From Candidatus Nitrosotenuis chungbukensis (lineage in GTDB: Archaea > Thermoproteota > Nitrososphaeria > Nitrososphaerales > Nitrosopumilaceae), in NCBI RefSeq assembly GCF_000685395.1, contig NZ_AVSQ01000020.1, positions 1,396 through 65,395 on the forward strand: a DNA stretch of 64,000 bases, given 5' to 3'. Below, piece by piece: positions 51,481 through 62,205 of this stretch. The notes beneath the pieces were generated by a model. The model was not told where the DNA came from. It ran no database searches and saw only the letters and a list, made by a program, of their open reading frames with translations. The first letter of the stretch is position 1. Each line of letters opens with the position of its first letter. The position numbers and the translations under genes were made by a program.

Positions 51481-51888
51481 ATGAAAGGAGACATACTGCT
51501 ACAGAACGTCCAAGTAAGAGGCTTTGTTCCTGCAACTGCTGGCAAAAACGCAAAGGAAGATAAAAAGAAGATCCGCAATGCAGTCGAGACAAAGCTTGGG
51601 AAAAACATCGGCAATGTCAGGGAGCGATGCAAGGGAAAGCCTCTCTCCGTAAATGTGGTGTTTTATCTGCAAAAGGACACGGCGCACGCAAAAAAAGATT
51701 TGGATAGTCTCTCAAACGTATTGCTCGACGTTCTCTCAGAGGAGATGTCAAGCAAAGAATCAGAGCCCGGACTCAACATAATAAATGACGATAGCGTAAT
51801 TTACAGAATTGTCTTTGAAAAGAAAATAGTAAACTCTTCAGAAGAAGAAGGGCTGACATTTTCAATTTACGAATGGGCCTATTCATAG
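51481..51888 (+). CDS. RusA-like protein (possible Holliday junction nuclease)
   Basis: 135 residues. Pattern KKDLDSLSNVLLDVL followed by NDDSVIYRIVFEK matches the RusA DxDNLxKxxxDxL and DDxxV motifs in relaxed form. RusA cleaves Holliday junctions as a dimer. The family tie is suggested, not proven; phage-like origin would be possible. Confidence 0.5.
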   Translation: MKGDILLQNVQVRGFVPATAGKNAKEDKKKIRNAVETKLGKNIGNVRERCKGKPLSVNVVFYLQKDTAHAKKDLDSLSNVLLDVLSEEMSSKESEPGLNIINDDSVIYRIVFEKKIVNSSEEEGLTFSIYEWAYS

Positions 51889-52002
51889 AGCCAGAATTTA
51901 TTTTAAAACTTTAGATCAGGATTTTTCAGGCTCAAATTTGGTGTTTTTTCAGGCCAAATGTAAAACGATTGTATTTAATTACAATAAATCATAGTTTTTC
52001 CT

Positions 52003-52635
52003 ATGCAGTTGTTGGGAAGACTGGAGATAAAGTCAAAACAAAAGATAGCCGAGTTCCTAAACCAAGAGCATGTGGGACGGGTCTGCTCAATTGACAAAGA
52101 CGGGTTTCCTCAGATAATCCCGATGAACTTTATCTTTCTAAACGACGCAATCTATATGCACTCGCACACAAGAGGCGAAAAGCTTGAAAACATAAAATCA
52201 AACGACAAGGTAGGCTTTGAGGTAGACAGAGAACTAGAATTTTTGCCATCATATTTTACACACCCAACTGACGCATCACAGGCAGATACGCTGTACATCA
52301 GCGTGGTGATCAAGGGAAAGGGGGTAATCGTTTCAGACAAGGACGAAAAAACGCTGGCACTAAACGGATTGATGGAAAAATACCAGCCAGAGGGAAGATA
52401 TGAAAAACTCACACGAGACATGGAAGTAGTAAACGAGGTTGCAATAATTAAGATAGTTCCGCACACAATGCGCGGAAAGTACAAGATTGGCCAGCACATG
52501 GACAAAGGCACCCGAAGCCACATTGCAGGAAAAATACTAGAGCGAAATTCCCCCACCTCAAGAGAAACATTACGAATCATGGGCTTTGAGATTACTGAAA
52601 GCGGCGCAAAGATGGTAGACGAGCCAAACTGGTAA
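52003..52635 (+). CDS. pyridoxamine 5'-phosphate oxidase-like FMN protein
   Basis: 210 residues with the split-barrel pattern: IAEFLNQEHVGRVCSIDKDGFPQIIPMNFIFLNDAIYMHSHTRGEKLENIKSNDKVGFEVD (in outline). A C-terminal helical region (KGTRSHIAGKILERNSPTSRETLRIMGFE) is extra. Likely binds FMN or F420. TATA-like TATTTAAT (about 51971) at about 28 nt suggests a leaderless start. Confidence 0.75.
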   Translation: MQLLGRLEIKSKQKIAEFLNQEHVGRVCSIDKDGFPQIIPMNFIFLNDAIYMHSHTRGEKLENIKSNDKVGFEVDRELEFLPSYFTHPTDASQADTLYISVVIKGKGVIVSDKDEKTLALNGLMEKYQPEGRYEKLTRDMEVVNEVAIIKIVPHTMRGKYKIGQHMDKGTRSHIAGKILERNSPTSRETLRIMGFEITESGAKMVDEPNW

Positions 52636-53310
52636 TTATGAGCTAGACATAATTCCAGTCATGTCAATATGATACGGCATATCTTTTTGCGCAAGATAGA
52701 ACAGCTGATCATCAATTACAATTGTTTGCTTGTCGTTTTTGTCTGAGAGAATAGATTCGTCAAGTGTTCCTCTAATTACAAAGGAACCGACAGTGTCAGA
52801 TACGAAGGTCAGAAACACGTCGTTTCCAGTTATCGTAATTGACGGCTGAGCAATTGGAATTCCCGAATTATTAAACATCATTTTTGCCTCAACCACCTCA
52901 AAATTCTCTAAATTTGTACCTAGAACGGGACGAATTTTCATCTCAAGGCTTGCAGGTTTTGATGCGCTTGGGGATCCTGCATAATATGTCCCACTCATAC
53001 TCAGATAGAATTCTCTTTTTTCAAGGGATTCGAGGCGCAGAACAGGTTTGAGGATTTTTTCAACCGCGGCATGCTTTTTTTCAGGCATTGTCTCTGATGC
53101 GCTTTTTGATTCCACGTCAGCAGACGCTGACGATATAATTGGGCTTTGGGCCACAGGTTCGGGGGAATTATCAAACAGTGCATCCGTAATTTGGGGGATG
53201 TGTTCTTGCGGCATTATTTTTTCTGCCAGTCCAAATCCCCAGAACGCAATTACCGATACTGCCACAATTGAGCAAACGCCGATCAGGTGAGGATTATTAC
53301 GTATTTGCAA
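52636..53310 (-). CDS. exported protein of unknown function
   Basis: 224 residues. N-terminal membrane/signal segment (LIGVCSIVAVSVIAFWGFGL), low-complexity Ala/Ser/Pro linker, then an all-beta domain (LEMKIRPVLGTNLENFEVVEAKMMFNN, ITGNDVFLTFVSDTVGSFVIRGTL, QTIVIDDQLFYLAQ). Perhaps an extracellular beta-sandwich. No family recognised. Confidence 0.6.
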   Translation of the reverse strand: MQIRNNPHLIGVCSIVAVSVIAFWGFGLAEKIMPQEHIPQITDALFDNSPEPVAQSPIISSASADVESKSASETMPEKKHAAVEKILKPVLRLESLEKREFYLSMSGTYYAGSPSASKPASLEMKIRPVLGTNLENFEVVEAKMMFNNSGIPIAQPSITITGNDVFLTFVSDTVGSFVIRGTLDESILSDKNDKQTIVIDDQLFYLAQKDMPYHIDMTGIMSSS

Positions 53311-53454
53311 TCAAGGCACATCTTTGGAGTTTTGCTTAAAAGATAGACGTATGATTCATCAGTGATCAACTACGGATCATCCCGTGCAGCATTACACAAT
53401 CACCATTGCTTTAAATTTCGCAAAATACGATCGGATCTGTTGCAACAAGTACAC

Positions 53455-55389
53455 ATGTATCAATTAGTATCAGACTTTGAGCCCACAGGAGACCAGCCGC
53501 AGGCGATTGCAAAAATTATAGACGGAGTCAAAAAAAAGAAGATCCAGACACTGCTTGGAGTCACAGGCAGCGGCAAAACGTTTACCGTTGCAAACGTAAT
53601 TGCCCAGACTGGAAAGAACACACTTGTCATATCGCACAATAAAACACTTGCGGCGCAGCTTTACTCTGAGCTAAAGCAGTTCTTCCCAAAAAACAATGTC
53701 GGTTATTTTGTAAGCTATTACGATTACTATCAGCCGGAAAGCTATCTCCCCCAGACTGACACATACATAGAAAAAGACACTCAGATTAACGAAAAAATCG
53801 AAAAAATGAGGCTGGAGGCAACTGCGATGCTGCTTTCAGGCGAGCCGACAATAATTGTAGCCACAGTATCATGCATCTATTCGCTTGGCTCGCCTGGAGA
53901 ATGGGAAAAAATGGCAATAACCGTAACGGCTGGCCAGAACATAGAGCGCTCTGAACTGATAAGAAGCCTCATCAACGCAAGATACGAGCGCAACGATACA
54001 GAGATGGCCCCTGGCAATTTCAGAGTAAAGGGCGACACCATCGACATAATTCCGGCATATTCTGAGGACATGATAAGAATTTCATTATTTGGTGACGAGG
54101 TGGAGAGAATTTCCGTTTTGGACCACATCTCATTAAGTGAGAAAGGAAAAACAAACCTCATCAAGATATTTCCCGCAAAGCACTATCTGGTTGCAAGCGA
54201 TGTCAGGCAGAAAGCAGTCAAGTCAATCAAAGACGAACTAAAAGTCAGGTTGACTCAGCTAAACGAGCTTGAAAGGCAGAGACTAGAGATGAGGACAAAG
54301 TTTGATCTTGAAATGATCGAGGAACTAGGATACTGTTCTGGAATTGAGAACTATTCAAGGCATTTTGACGGAAGAAAGGCGGGAGAAAAAGCGTTTTGCC
54401 TTTTGGATTTCTTTGGTGACGACTTTTTGCTGGTAATTGACGAGTCGCATGTAACGATACCGCAGCTCCACGGAATGTATGCAGGAGATCACACAAGAAA
54501 AAAATCACTAATAGACTATGGCTTTAGGCTGCCAAGTGCGTTTGACAACAGGCCGTTAAAATTCGAAGAGTTTGAGCAATACATCAGAAACTGCATCTTC
54601 GTATCTGCCACGCCGTCAGAATATGAAAGGAAAAAATCATTTCAGATTGCAGAACAGCTCGTGCGTCCAACTGGGCTTTTGGATCCAGTAGTAGAGGTAA
54701 GGCCGACAAAGAACCAGATGGATGACCTGATTTCAGAAATCAGCAAGAGGACAGAAAACGGCGAGCGCGTGCTAGTGACTACGCTTACAAAAAGAATGGC
54801 CGAAGATTTGGCAGAGTATTTGGCAAAAAAAGACGTTCGGGTGAGATACTTGCACTCGGAAATAGAAGGGTTGCAGCGAACAGAACTGATAAGACAGCTA
54901 AGGCTTGGCGACTTTGACGTACTAGTCGGCATAAATCTCCTAAGAGAGGGACTCGATATACCGGAGGTATCGCTTGTAGCAATACTTGACGCAGACAAGG
55001 AGGGGTTTTTGAGAAACAACACCAGCCTGATTCAGACCTTTGGCAGGGCCGCAAGAAACGTGCACGGCACTGCCATCTTGTATGCAGACACCATTACAAA
55101 ATCAATCAAATCTGCACTAGAGGAGACAGAGCGAAGAAGAAACAAGCAGATAGAGTACAACAAGACGCACAAGATAACTCCAAAGACAATAATAAAGTCA
55201 ATTCCAGAACAAGTCGCGACACTTGATGACATTAAAAACAAATCACCGCACGATCTTAGAAAAGAAAGCATAGAGATAGAGGCGCAGATGAAAAAATATG
55301 CAGTAGATCTCGACTTTGAAAAGGCAATAGAATGCAGAGACAGATTACGACGAATTCAGGTGGAGATGGAAAAGAAAAATGAACGATAA
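53455..55389 (+). CDS. uvrB: excinuclease UvrB
   Basis: 644 residues from the ATG at 53455, matching normal UvrB length and start (LVSDFEPTGDQPQAI). Walker A GVTGSGKTFT, beta-hairpin region YYDYYQPESYLPQTDTYIEKD, DE-H box VIDESHVT, helicase motif VI TFGRAARN and C-terminal UvrC-binding region (YAVDLDFEKAIECRDRLR). The longer frame to 53362 lacks family residues. It acts with UvrA and UvrC; the set is bacterial in origin and known in some archaea by transfer. Confidence 0.95.
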   Translation: MYQLVSDFEPTGDQPQAIAKIIDGVKKKKIQTLLGVTGSGKTFTVANVIAQTGKNTLVISHNKTLAAQLYSELKQFFPKNNVGYFVSYYDYYQPESYLPQTDTYIEKDTQINEKIEKMRLEATAMLLSGEPTIIVATVSCIYSLGSPGEWEKMAITVTAGQNIERSELIRSLINARYERNDTEMAPGNFRVKGDTIDIIPAYSEDMIRISLFGDEVERISVLDHISLSEKGKTNLIKIFPAKHYLVASDVRQKAVKSIKDELKVRLTQLNELERQRLEMRTKFDLEMIEELGYCSGIENYSRHFDGRKAGEKAFCLLDFFGDDFLLVIDESHVTIPQLHGMYAGDHTRKKSLIDYGFRLPSAFDNRPLKFEEFEQYIRNCIFVSATPSEYERKKSFQIAEQLVRPTGLLDPVVEVRPTKNQMDDLISEISKRTENGERVLVTTLTKRMAEDLAEYLAKKDVRVRYLHSEIEGLQRTELIRQLRLGDFDVLVGINLLREGLDIPEVSLVAILDADKEGFLRNNTSLIQTFGRAARNVHGTAILYADTITKSIKSALEETERRRNKQIEYNKTHKITPKTIIKSIPEQVATLDDIKNKSPHDLRKESIEIEAQMKKYAVDLDFEKAIECRDRLRRIQVEMEKKNER

Positions 55390-55640
55390 ACTAAAGAAAC
55401 GAAATAATTTTCAGTGTTTTTAACAAAACGTTTCTCATGACGATATTTTTCCAAGATTAGTCACAATTGGACTAGTTTGAATCAGGATTGCGTACATTAA
55501 AGACGATTTAAAATTTACAGGTCAATACGAAAATGAACTAAATTTTTAATTGTAATTTCACAATGGCATCAATCGTTGATCAAGCCACTTTATTAGATAC
55601 AGACATGACAGTAATACGTTGCGAGTACTAGCACACTCAG
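55390..55640 (+). other. 251-bp gap before small genes
   Basis: No gene with good support. A 22-codon frame ATG (55563-) ends TAG before 55641, too short to judge. AT-rich, without tRNA or strong hairpin. Confidence 0.3.
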
Positions 55641-55802
55641 ATGACTTTGTACCAACATATGCACAACATGGCAAACAAACAGAAAAACAAAGCCATGCTA
55701 GAAGCAATCAACAATGTGAAACACAGATTAGAAAACTCAGATATGCCATTAGGTGCACACCATGAGAGACACCATTCCAAAATATTACATTACCAAGTAT
55801 AA
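55641..55802 (+). CDS. small His/Lys/Asn-rich protein, function unknown
   Basis: 53 residues from the ATG (MTLYQHMHNMANKQKNKAM...), helical and basic with many His near the end. It overlaps the next small gene by about 41 nt in another frame, so one of them may be spurious. Not recognised. Confidence 0.35.
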   Translation: MTLYQHMHNMANKQKNKAMLEAINNVKHRLENSDMPLGAHHERHHSKILHYQV

Positions 55803-55962
55803 CATCCAACTGCTGTATCATTTTGACATGCCTGATGGTCACCGTTTGATCTACACAGTAAGAAGATCTCTGCCAGACGGCAAAGAGGCGCTTTTCTTAG
55901 AATTATTGTCGCATGATGAGTATAACAAGCGATTTGGGTACTTTAAGAAAAAATCCCACTAA
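55762..55962 (+). CDS. small protein, function unknown
   Basis: 66 residues from the ATG at 55762 (a GTG three codons before is possible): MRDTIPKYYITKYNIQLLYHFDMP, then an all-beta stretch (GHRLIYTVRRSLPDGKEALFLELLS). Aromatic-rich. It lies between uvrB and the next gene. No family recognised. Confidence 0.5.
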   Translation: MRDTIPKYYITKYNIQLLYHFDMPDGHRLIYTVRRSLPDGKEALFLELLSHDEYNKRFGYFKKKSH

Positions 55963-55987
55963 TAGGCACCATACGAGAACGTTATAT

Positions 55988-56012
55988 ACTAATAAGTACA
56001 TAACTAATTAGT
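55988..56012 (+). promoter_or_regulatory. two 10-bp near-palindromic repeats between TATA box and start of the gene at 56013
   Basis: ACTAATAAGT (55988-55997) and ACTAATTAGT (56003-56012) are 15 bp apart centre to centre; the second is a perfect palindrome and ends right at the ATG. A TATA box TTATATA (55982-55988) precedes them. A repressor bound there would block initiation; the encoded protein is a natural suspect. Confidence 0.5.
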
Positions 56013-56393
56013 ATGCCAACAGCGTCCAAAGAAAGAACGAAGAGCGGCTCACACTCAGCCATCAGGCACGACGAGTTTTTACAAACCCTAATTGAGAGAA
56101 AGAAAACCAAACTAGACAGATTAGTAAAAGAACTTGCGGGAAAAAACAATACCACGCTGAACAGCATACTAAAAGTCGAAGATCTCTTCAAAGAGCACAT
56201 TGAATTTAATTCAAGATCCCACCTATTACGGGAATTAAAAGGGAGTATGAAAGCACCCATTCTCAACACGATAATCGCTCATCTAGTATGCGAGAACAAG
56301 ATAATCATCAATGATGATCATTCTTTAACATGGATCGATACTGAAGGAAATAAAAAATTAAATACCCAGTTCAGCAAAGCCGCATCCATTTAA
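56013..56393 (+). CDS. small helical protein, possibly autoregulatory; function unknown
   Basis: 126 residues. A basic N-terminus ([20 protein letters not shown]), a helical middle ([26 protein letters not shown]) and a C-terminal part with winged-helix-like strands ([29 protein letters not shown]). The promoter carries two 10-bp palindromic repeats, which fits a self-repressing DNA-binding protein. It precedes uvrA by 27 nt and could be part of a repair-gene unit. Function unproven. Confidence 0.5.
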   Translation: MPTASKERTKSGSHSAIRHDEFLQTLIERKKTKLDRLVKELAGKNNTTLNSILKVEDLFKEHIEFNSRSHLLRELKGSMKAPILNTIIAHLVCENKIIINDDHSLTWIDTEGNKKLNTQFSKAASI

Positions 56394-56420
56394 TAGACTT
56401 TAAAGAGAACTAATTCTGAA

Positions 56421-59252
56421 TTGGAACTTTCAAAAAGAATAGACATGCTAAAGATTCGAGGCGCGCGACACCACAACCTAAAGAACCTGAATTTGGAGAT
56501 ACCAAAAAACAAGCTTGTCATAATCAGCGGCCTGTCAGGCTCTGGCAAGTCCACGCTGGCGTTTGATACAATTTATGCCGAAGGCCAGAGAAGGTATGTC
56601 GAGTCACTTTCTGCGTACGCAAGACAGTTCTTGGAAATGATGGACAAACCAGACGTGGATTCAATAGAGGGATTGTCGCCTGCGATTTCAATTCAGCAAA
56701 AGACCACGTCGAAGAACCCGCGTTCGACTGTCGGCACCACTACTGAAATCTATGATTATCTGAGGTTGCTGTACGCCAGAATCGGGATTCCACACTGCAC
56801 AAAGTGCGGAAGAAAAATTTCAAACCAGTCAATTGAATCGATTTGCGAGTCAATTTTCAAGGATTTTGACGAGAAACAGGTTTTGGTTCTTGCGCCACTG
56901 ATTCAGAGAAAAAAGGGAACCTATGAGAAATTATTTGAGCAGATGAAAAAAGACGGATACTCGCGTGCGCGCGTAGACGGACAGATAGTTCTACTTGAGG
57001 ACGAAATCCCAAAGATAGACAGGCAGAAATGGCACAATATCGAAATCGTAGTAGACAGGCTAAAATCATCAAAGGCAGAAAAAAGCAGGCTCTTTGAGGC
57101 AATACAGACTGCGCTAAAGGCGGCAAAGGGATACGTCCTCATCGCCTCAGACAAAGACGAGAAAATGTTTTCTCAAAACAACGCCTGCCCATACTGCGGC
57201 ATAACGATAGGAGAGATAGAGCCGAGATCATTTTCGTTCAACTCGCCATTTGGATCATGCAAGGCATGCAACGGGCTTGGGGTAAAGATGGAGTTTGATG
57301 CAGACTTGGTGATCCCAGACATGACAAAGTCAATTCTTGACGGGGCAATCGTCCCATGGAGCGGGAGGTTCTCATCGTTTAGAAGGCAAGAGCTTCGCGC
57401 AGTCGGGAAAAAAATTGGATTTGACCTGCTAACGCCTATGAACAAGATGAAGCCAGAGCAGCTCAAAGTAATCCTGTATGGGACAGACCAGATGATTCAC
57501 TTCCAGTACGAGTCAAAGACTAGCGACTCTTTCTGGCAGCACACCAACTCCTTTGAGGGAGTGCTAAACAACCTGCAGCGCGCATTTATGGAGACGGATT
57601 CAGAGTCAAAAAGAGAGTGGCTAAAGCAGTTCATGAGAGACACGCCGTGTAGTGAGTGTAAGGGAAAAAAGCTCAGACCAGAGGCGCTTGCAGTCAAGGT
57701 AAACGGCACAGGCATTAGCGAAGTGTGCGATTTGTCAATTGACGAATGCTATGACTTTTTCAAAAACATCAAGCTGACAGAGACTGAGAAATACATTGCA
57801 AAAGACATCTTAAAGGAAATCATAGAGAGGTTGGAATTTTTAAAAAACGTAGGGCTAAACTATCTTACACTAAACAGGCAGAGCTCGACTCTGTCTGGAG
57901 GGGAATCGCAGCGAATAAGGCTGGCCACGCAAATAGGCTCAAATCTCACAGGCGTGCTGTACGTTCTTGACGAGCCGACAATCGGCCTTCACCAAAGGGA
58001 CAATGCAAGACTAATCAAAACGCTCGTCAAGCTTCGTGATCTTGGAAACACCATAATCGTAGTAGAGCACGACGAGGAGGTGATCCGAAACGCAGACTGG
58101 ATAGTAGACCTAGGGCCAGGGGCTGGGATTCACGGAGGAAGCGTAGTCTTTGAGGGAACAGTAGCACAGATTCTTAACAACCACAAGTCGGTAACTGGCG
58201 ACTACCTCAAAGACAAGAGCCTGATCAGACTTGCAAACAAGATACGCAATCAGAAAGGCAAAATCACAATCAACGGGGCTGCGGAAAACAATCTCAAAAA
58301 AATCAAGGTGGAAATTCCGCTTGGATATTTGGTAACAGTAACCGGTGTGTCAGGATCAGGCAAATCCACACTTGTAAATGAGATTTTGCTAAAGGCACTT
58401 GCATCTCATTTTTACAAGGCCAACGAAAAGCCCGGAAAGCACGACTCCATAAAGGGAACCGAAAACATTGACAAGGTGATTGCGATAGACCAGTCCCCAA
58501 TAGGAAGAACCCCGAGATCAAATCCAGCAACATATGTCGGTGTGTTTACCCACATACGAGACTTGTTTGCAAATACAGAGACTGCAAAAGAGCGAGGATA
58601 TGCGCCAGGACAGTTTTCATTTAACGTTGCAGATGGAAGGTGCTTTGCCTGTGAAGGAGACGGCGTCAAAAAAATAGAGATGCAGTTTCTCTCAGATGTG
58701 TATGTACGGTGCGACGAATGCAAGGGAAAGCGCTACAATTCTGAGACACTCTCAGTTTTGTACAAGGGCAAAAACGTATCAGACGTTTTGGATATGACAG
58801 TCGAAGAGGCATTGTCATTTTTTGAAAACATCCCTTCGATTAGGCGTATTTTGCAGACAATTTACGACGTCGGGCTTGGCTATATCAAACTGGGGCAATC
58901 CTCAACTACGCTTTCAGGAGGAGAGGCCCAAAGAGTAAAGCTTGCATCAGAGCTTGCAAAAAGGGGAACCGGGCAGACCATGTACATTTTGGACGAGCCT
59001 ACGACTGGGCTTCACTTTGCAGATGTTCAAAAACTCCTCGATGTCCTAAACAGGCTAGTGAACCTTGGAAACACAGTAGTCGTAATAGAGCACAATATGG
59101 ACGTCATAAAAAACTCGGATTGGATAATTGATTTGGGACCAGAAGGAGGAGACAAGGGCGGACAGATAGTAGCCACTGGAACGCCTGCACAGGTTGCAAG
59201 CAACCCGAAAAGCTACACAGGGCAGTACCTAAAGAAGATCCTAGCAAATTGA
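56421..59252 (+). CDS. uvrA: excinuclease UvrA
   Basis: 943 residues, full length, TTG start. Two ABC ATPase halves: [10 protein letters not shown] near 40 and [10 protein letters not shown] near 640; signatures [13 protein letters not shown] and [13 protein letters not shown]; zinc fingers C-x2-C pairs (CTKCGRK, CPYCG, CKACNG, CFACEGD, CDECKG). It finds damage for UvrB loading. Overlaps uvrC by 4 nt. Confidence 0.95.
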   Translation: MELSKRIDMLKIRGARHHNLKNLNLEIPKNKLVIISGLSGSGKSTLAFDTIYAEGQRRYVESLSAYARQFLEMMDKPDVDSIEGLSPAISIQQKTTSKNPRSTVGTTTEIYDYLRLLYARIGIPHCTKCGRKISNQSIESICESIFKDFDEKQVLVLAPLIQRKKGTYEKLFEQMKKDGYSRARVDGQIVLLEDEIPKIDRQKWHNIEIVVDRLKSSKAEKSRLFEAIQTALKAAKGYVLIASDKDEKMFSQNNACPYCGITIGEIEPRSFSFNSPFGSCKACNGLGVKMEFDADLVIPDMTKSILDGAIVPWSGRFSSFRRQELRAVGKKIGFDLLTPMNKMKPEQLKVILYGTDQMIHFQYESKTSDSFWQHTNSFEGVLNNLQRAFMETDSESKREWLKQFMRDTPCSECKGKKLRPEALAVKVNGTGISEVCDLSIDECYDFFKNIKLTETEKYIAKDILKEIIERLEFLKNVGLNYLTLNRQSSTLSGGESQRIRLATQIGSNLTGVLYVLDEPTIGLHQRDNARLIKTLVKLRDLGNTIIVVEHDEEVIRNADWIVDLGPGAGIHGGSVVFEGTVAQILNNHKSVTGDYLKDKSLIRLANKIRNQKGKITINGAAENNLKKIKVEIPLGYLVTVTGVSGSGKSTLVNEILLKALASHFYKANEKPGKHDSIKGTENIDKVIAIDQSPIGRTPRSNPATYVGVFTHIRDLFANTETAKERGYAPGQFSFNVADGRCFACEGDGVKKIEMQFLSDVYVRCDECKGKRYNSETLSVLYKGKNVSDVLDMTVEEALSFFENIPSIRRILQTIYDVGLGYIKLGQSSTTLSGGEAQRVKLASELAKRGTGQTMYILDEPTTGLHFADVQKLLDVLNRLVNLGNTVVVIEHNMDVIKNSDWIIDLGPEGGDKGGQIVATGTPAQVASNPKSYTGQYLKKILAN

Positions 59253-60832
59253 CATTTAATATCAAAAAGACAGCCATCCCATCGCACCCTGGAATCTACC
59301 TGATGAAGGATTCCAATGGAAAGATAATCTATATCGGAAAAGCAAAAAATCTAAAAAACAGAGTCCGCTCTTATTTTGTAAAAAACCAAAACTACAAGAC
59401 GCAGAAACTAGTTGAAAAGATTTCAGATGTGGAGTTCGTATTAACGGACAATGAAAGTGAGGCGTTCTTGCTTGAATCAAATATGATAAAGCAGTACCGC
59501 CCAGTGTACAATATCGAGCTCAAAGACCAGCAAAGATACACATACCTTAGACTGACAAACGAAAAATATCCAAGACTTTTAGTGGCACGAAGAACTCGTG
59601 CCGGAAAATTCCTTGGAGACGGAAAAATTTTCGGCCCGTTCACACAAGGCAGCTCAAAACTCCTAACAATTGGCTCTCTTCGAAAGGCATTTCAAATTCG
59701 CATCTGCAAGAGACTTCCAAAAAAGGCATGCCTTGAGTACCACTTGGGAAACTGTGAGGCCCCGTGCCAATTCAAAGAGGCACAGGAAAGGTATGAAAAA
59801 CACGTTTCAAACTTGGAATCGGTCCTGAAAGGTCGCGACCCACAGTTGTTTGTTAAAAAACTGGAATCCGAAATGATAGACGCATCAGAACGTCTGCAGT
59901 TTGAGCGTGCAAGAGAGATACGAGACACTCTTCAGAGGCTTGGAAGCCTTGGAACTAGGCAAAAAATGGAAAATGTGAGAGACTCTGACGAAGAATATTT
60001 CGGGACCAGAACGATGGAACAAAGTGTCCTAGTCATGACATTTAGAAAGACAAACGGTGTGATTCGCGACAGCAACAAATTTTCCTTTGATCTAGTTGGG
60101 GACAATTCATTTTCAAATTTTCTGCACCAGTATTATACGACAAATCAGATACCACCTCACATAATAGTGAATGAGATACCAGAAAACGCAAGACTGCTTG
60201 AGCAGTTGTTTTCAAAAAAATCCAATCATCAAGTAAAAATCATTTCTCCAGCATCCGGCAAAAGGAAAGAGATGATAGATTTGATTTTAAGAAACATAGA
60301 TGTGATCCAGTCAAAAGGCTCAGATCCTGCGCTAATTGAGATAAAAGAAAGGCTCAGACTGCATGAGATTCCAAACACCATAGAATGCTTCGACATATCA
60401 AACCACGGCACAGATTATGCAGTAGGATCAATGTCAAGATTTGTCAATGGCAGGCCCGACAAGTCAGGATATAGGAAGTTTAGGATTAAGACCATCGCAG
60501 GTAGAGACGACTTTGCAATGATCAATGAAATTGTAAAGCGCAGATACCTCAGACTTGACAGCGAAAAAGCACAATTGCCAGATCTTGTTTTGATAGACGG
60601 TGGAAAGGGGCAACTAAGTGCTGCGCTATCTGCATTGCAAAGCCTTGGATTGAAAACCCCATGTGCATCACTTGCAAAAGAAAATGAGGAGATATACATC
60701 CCATCTCAAAAAGAGCCAATCATAATTTCAAAAACCAGCCAAGCCCTTAAAATACTGCAGTTTGCACGAGACGAAGCACATAGGTTTGGAGTCGCATACA
60801 ACAGAGCATTGCGTAAAATAAAGCACGAGTAG
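59249..60832 (+). CDS. uvrC: excinuclease UvrC
   Basis: 527 residues: GIY-YIG domain ([25 protein letters not shown]), Cys-rich linker ([21 protein letters not shown]), UVR coiled coil ([27 protein letters not shown]), and RNase H-like C-terminal nuclease ([39 protein letters not shown]). It is shorter than typical UvrC (about 600) by lacking part of the HhH end. TTG start overlapping the uvrA stop. Confidence 0.95.
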   Translation: MTFNIKKTAIPSHPGIYLMKDSNGKIIYIGKAKNLKNRVRSYFVKNQNYKTQKLVEKISDVEFVLTDNESEAFLLESNMIKQYRPVYNIELKDQQRYTYLRLTNEKYPRLLVARRTRAGKFLGDGKIFGPFTQGSSKLLTIGSLRKAFQIRICKRLPKKACLEYHLGNCEAPCQFKEAQERYEKHVSNLESVLKGRDPQLFVKKLESEMIDASERLQFERAREIRDTLQRLGSLGTRQKMENVRDSDEEYFGTRTMEQSVLVMTFRKTNGVIRDSNKFSFDLVGDNSFSNFLHQYYTTNQIPPHIIVNEIPENARLLEQLFSKKSNHQVKIISPASGKRKEMIDLILRNIDVIQSKGSDPALIEIKERLRLHEIPNTIECFDISNHGTDYAVGSMSRFVNGRPDKSGYRKFRIKTIAGRDDFAMINEIVKRRYLRLDSEKAQLPDLVLIDGGKGQLSAALSALQSLGLKTPCASLAKENEEIYIPSQKEPIIISKTSQALKILQFARDEAHRFGVAYNRALRKIKHE

Positions 60833-60939
60833 TCATTAGAAAGTAAATCTGTCCAATCACACCACAGTACAATAAACATTCGTTTACATTTCCGCGGGAT
60901 AATTTTATCTTCTTTTGACGCCAAGGAATAGATCTGGCA

Positions 60940-61269
60940 GTGTCAAATGTTTACAAGTCCATTTTTGAAGCAAACCTAGATGGAAGACTCGAGGAGCTGC
61001 TAGTCAATTTGCTACGATATGATTCTTCTGCAAACGTTCAAGAGCCAATTAGGAATTTTTTGTACAATTATCAAATAATGTCGGATAATTTTTGGTCCAC
61101 GTACAAGAATGCAAAAACATACGAAGATGTTTTGGGATGCTATTACCAGTTTTCAAAAAATCAATGCGTAATAATCGAGACACTGCTTGAAAATCTCAAG
61201 CTCACACTAGATGACTATAATGTTAAAGAAGACCTGCAAGTGATGCTAAGAAATGGCTTTACGTTTTAG
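60940..61269 (+). CDS. small helical protein, function unknown
   Basis: 109 residues, GTG start, helical throughout (LEELLVNLLRYDSSANVQEPIRNFLYNYQ, ECYYQFSKNQCVIIETLLENLKLTLDDYN in outline). No family recognised. It precedes a HEPN-like gene by 51 nt and could be linked with it, but there is no evidence beyond position. Confidence 0.5.
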   Translation: MSNVYKSIFEANLDGRLEELLVNLLRYDSSANVQEPIRNFLYNYQIMSDNFWSTYKNAKTYEDVLGCYYQFSKNQCVIIETLLENLKLTLDDYNVKEDLQVMLRNGFTF

Positions 61270-61320
61270 CCATGTCAATCAAAAATAACTTTAACAAGTA
61301 AAAACTACAATAATGCAAAA

Positions 61321-62001
61321 ATGGATCATATTCCAGAAGACGTTACAAGAGACATCATTTGCGATCCAGTAGATAACAGACTCACGATCGCAAGGCATTT
61401 TCTTGGTAAGGTTACGCCGTCAATACCAAAAGAAAATAGTTTTGAGCATTTTTTGCTCGAGGCAAATATTGATGCATTTTTGTTTTTTTCGTCAAGCGTC
61501 ATAGATATGATCAAAATTGAGATAAATGATAGGTTCGATTTGTTTGATAAGGAAAACGTCTTTTACATCCACGGAATACGAAAAAAACTAGGCAATGTAG
61601 GAGTTCAAAAACAAGTAAAAGATACCATTGCAAAATATTTTTCAGTTCCGACACACCAACAACCAAGTTCAGAAACGAAACCCAGACACGTAAAGACAGA
61701 TCAAGGACATTTTGATGCGACAGACAGTACGTTGTGGGAATTGCAAACATTACGAAACAAGGTAACTCATGGAAAAATCCTTAACATCACAGATCATAAA
61801 ATCACCCTTGACTTTACGATCAGAGGTTTCAAAGGGCCGAAAACCCCTCCAAAATATCAGGTCACGGTAGAAAACCCCAAAGAATACTTTGGACAGATAT
61901 TTGACAATTTAACACGATTTGTAAGGCAAATTCGTCTGCTAAATCCCCAAAAAATACAATCATTTCACCATACAGAACAGTTTGATTTTAAGTTAGAATA
62001 G
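61321..62001 (+). CDS. HEPN-like protein
   Basis: 226 residues. The helical region contains ELQTLRNKVTHGK, whose R-x(4)-H is the HEPN ribonuclease-type motif; the N-terminal helices (FEHFLLEANIDAFLFFSSSVIDMIKIEIND) resemble the HEPN four-helix core. The C-terminal part is beta-rich (ITLDFTIRGFKGPKTPPKYQVTVEN). Fits a substrate- or RNA-binding HEPN protein. No antitoxin-like nucleotidyltransferase lies beside it. Fold assignment is by motif only. Confidence 0.4.
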   Translation: MDHIPEDVTRDIICDPVDNRLTIARHFLGKVTPSIPKENSFEHFLLEANIDAFLFFSSSVIDMIKIEINDRFDLFDKENVFYIHGIRKKLGNVGVQKQVKDTIAKYFSVPTHQQPSSETKPRHVKTDQGHFDATDSTLWELQTLRNKVTHGKILNITDHKITLDFTIRGFKGPKTPPKYQVTVENPKEYFGQIFDNLTRFVRQIRLLNPQKIQSFHHTEQFDFKLE

Positions 62002-62143
62002 AATATGCAAACAAGAAGGCGCAAAGTATTGTGATGTTGGCAATAGTCACGATTGATCCAACCTTTAAAAATTCAATAACGGGAATGCTTTTTCTTTTTT
62101 CTGAGGCCTCCAGTATTATCACATTCGTTGCAACGAGTGTTTT
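61988..62143 (-). pseudogene. C-terminal remnant of an anion/Na+ permease
   Basis: The minus strand reads LVATNVIILEASEKRKSIPVIEFLKVG, then a hydrophobic helix (SIVTIANITILCAFLFAYSI), stop at 61988. The pattern T-x-N-x-x-x-x-x-x-[SA]-E...I-x-F-x-E-F-L-K-V-G is that of the last two helices of ArsB/SLC13/NhaD-type carriers. A TAA lies upstream in frame at about 62144, so only about 50 residues remain. Confidence 0.6.
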
Positions 62144-62205
62144 TTAATCTAGTATAAGTCAAACTTGTAATTAGCTTTATTTAGCCTAGAACAATCACAA
62201 GCGAC

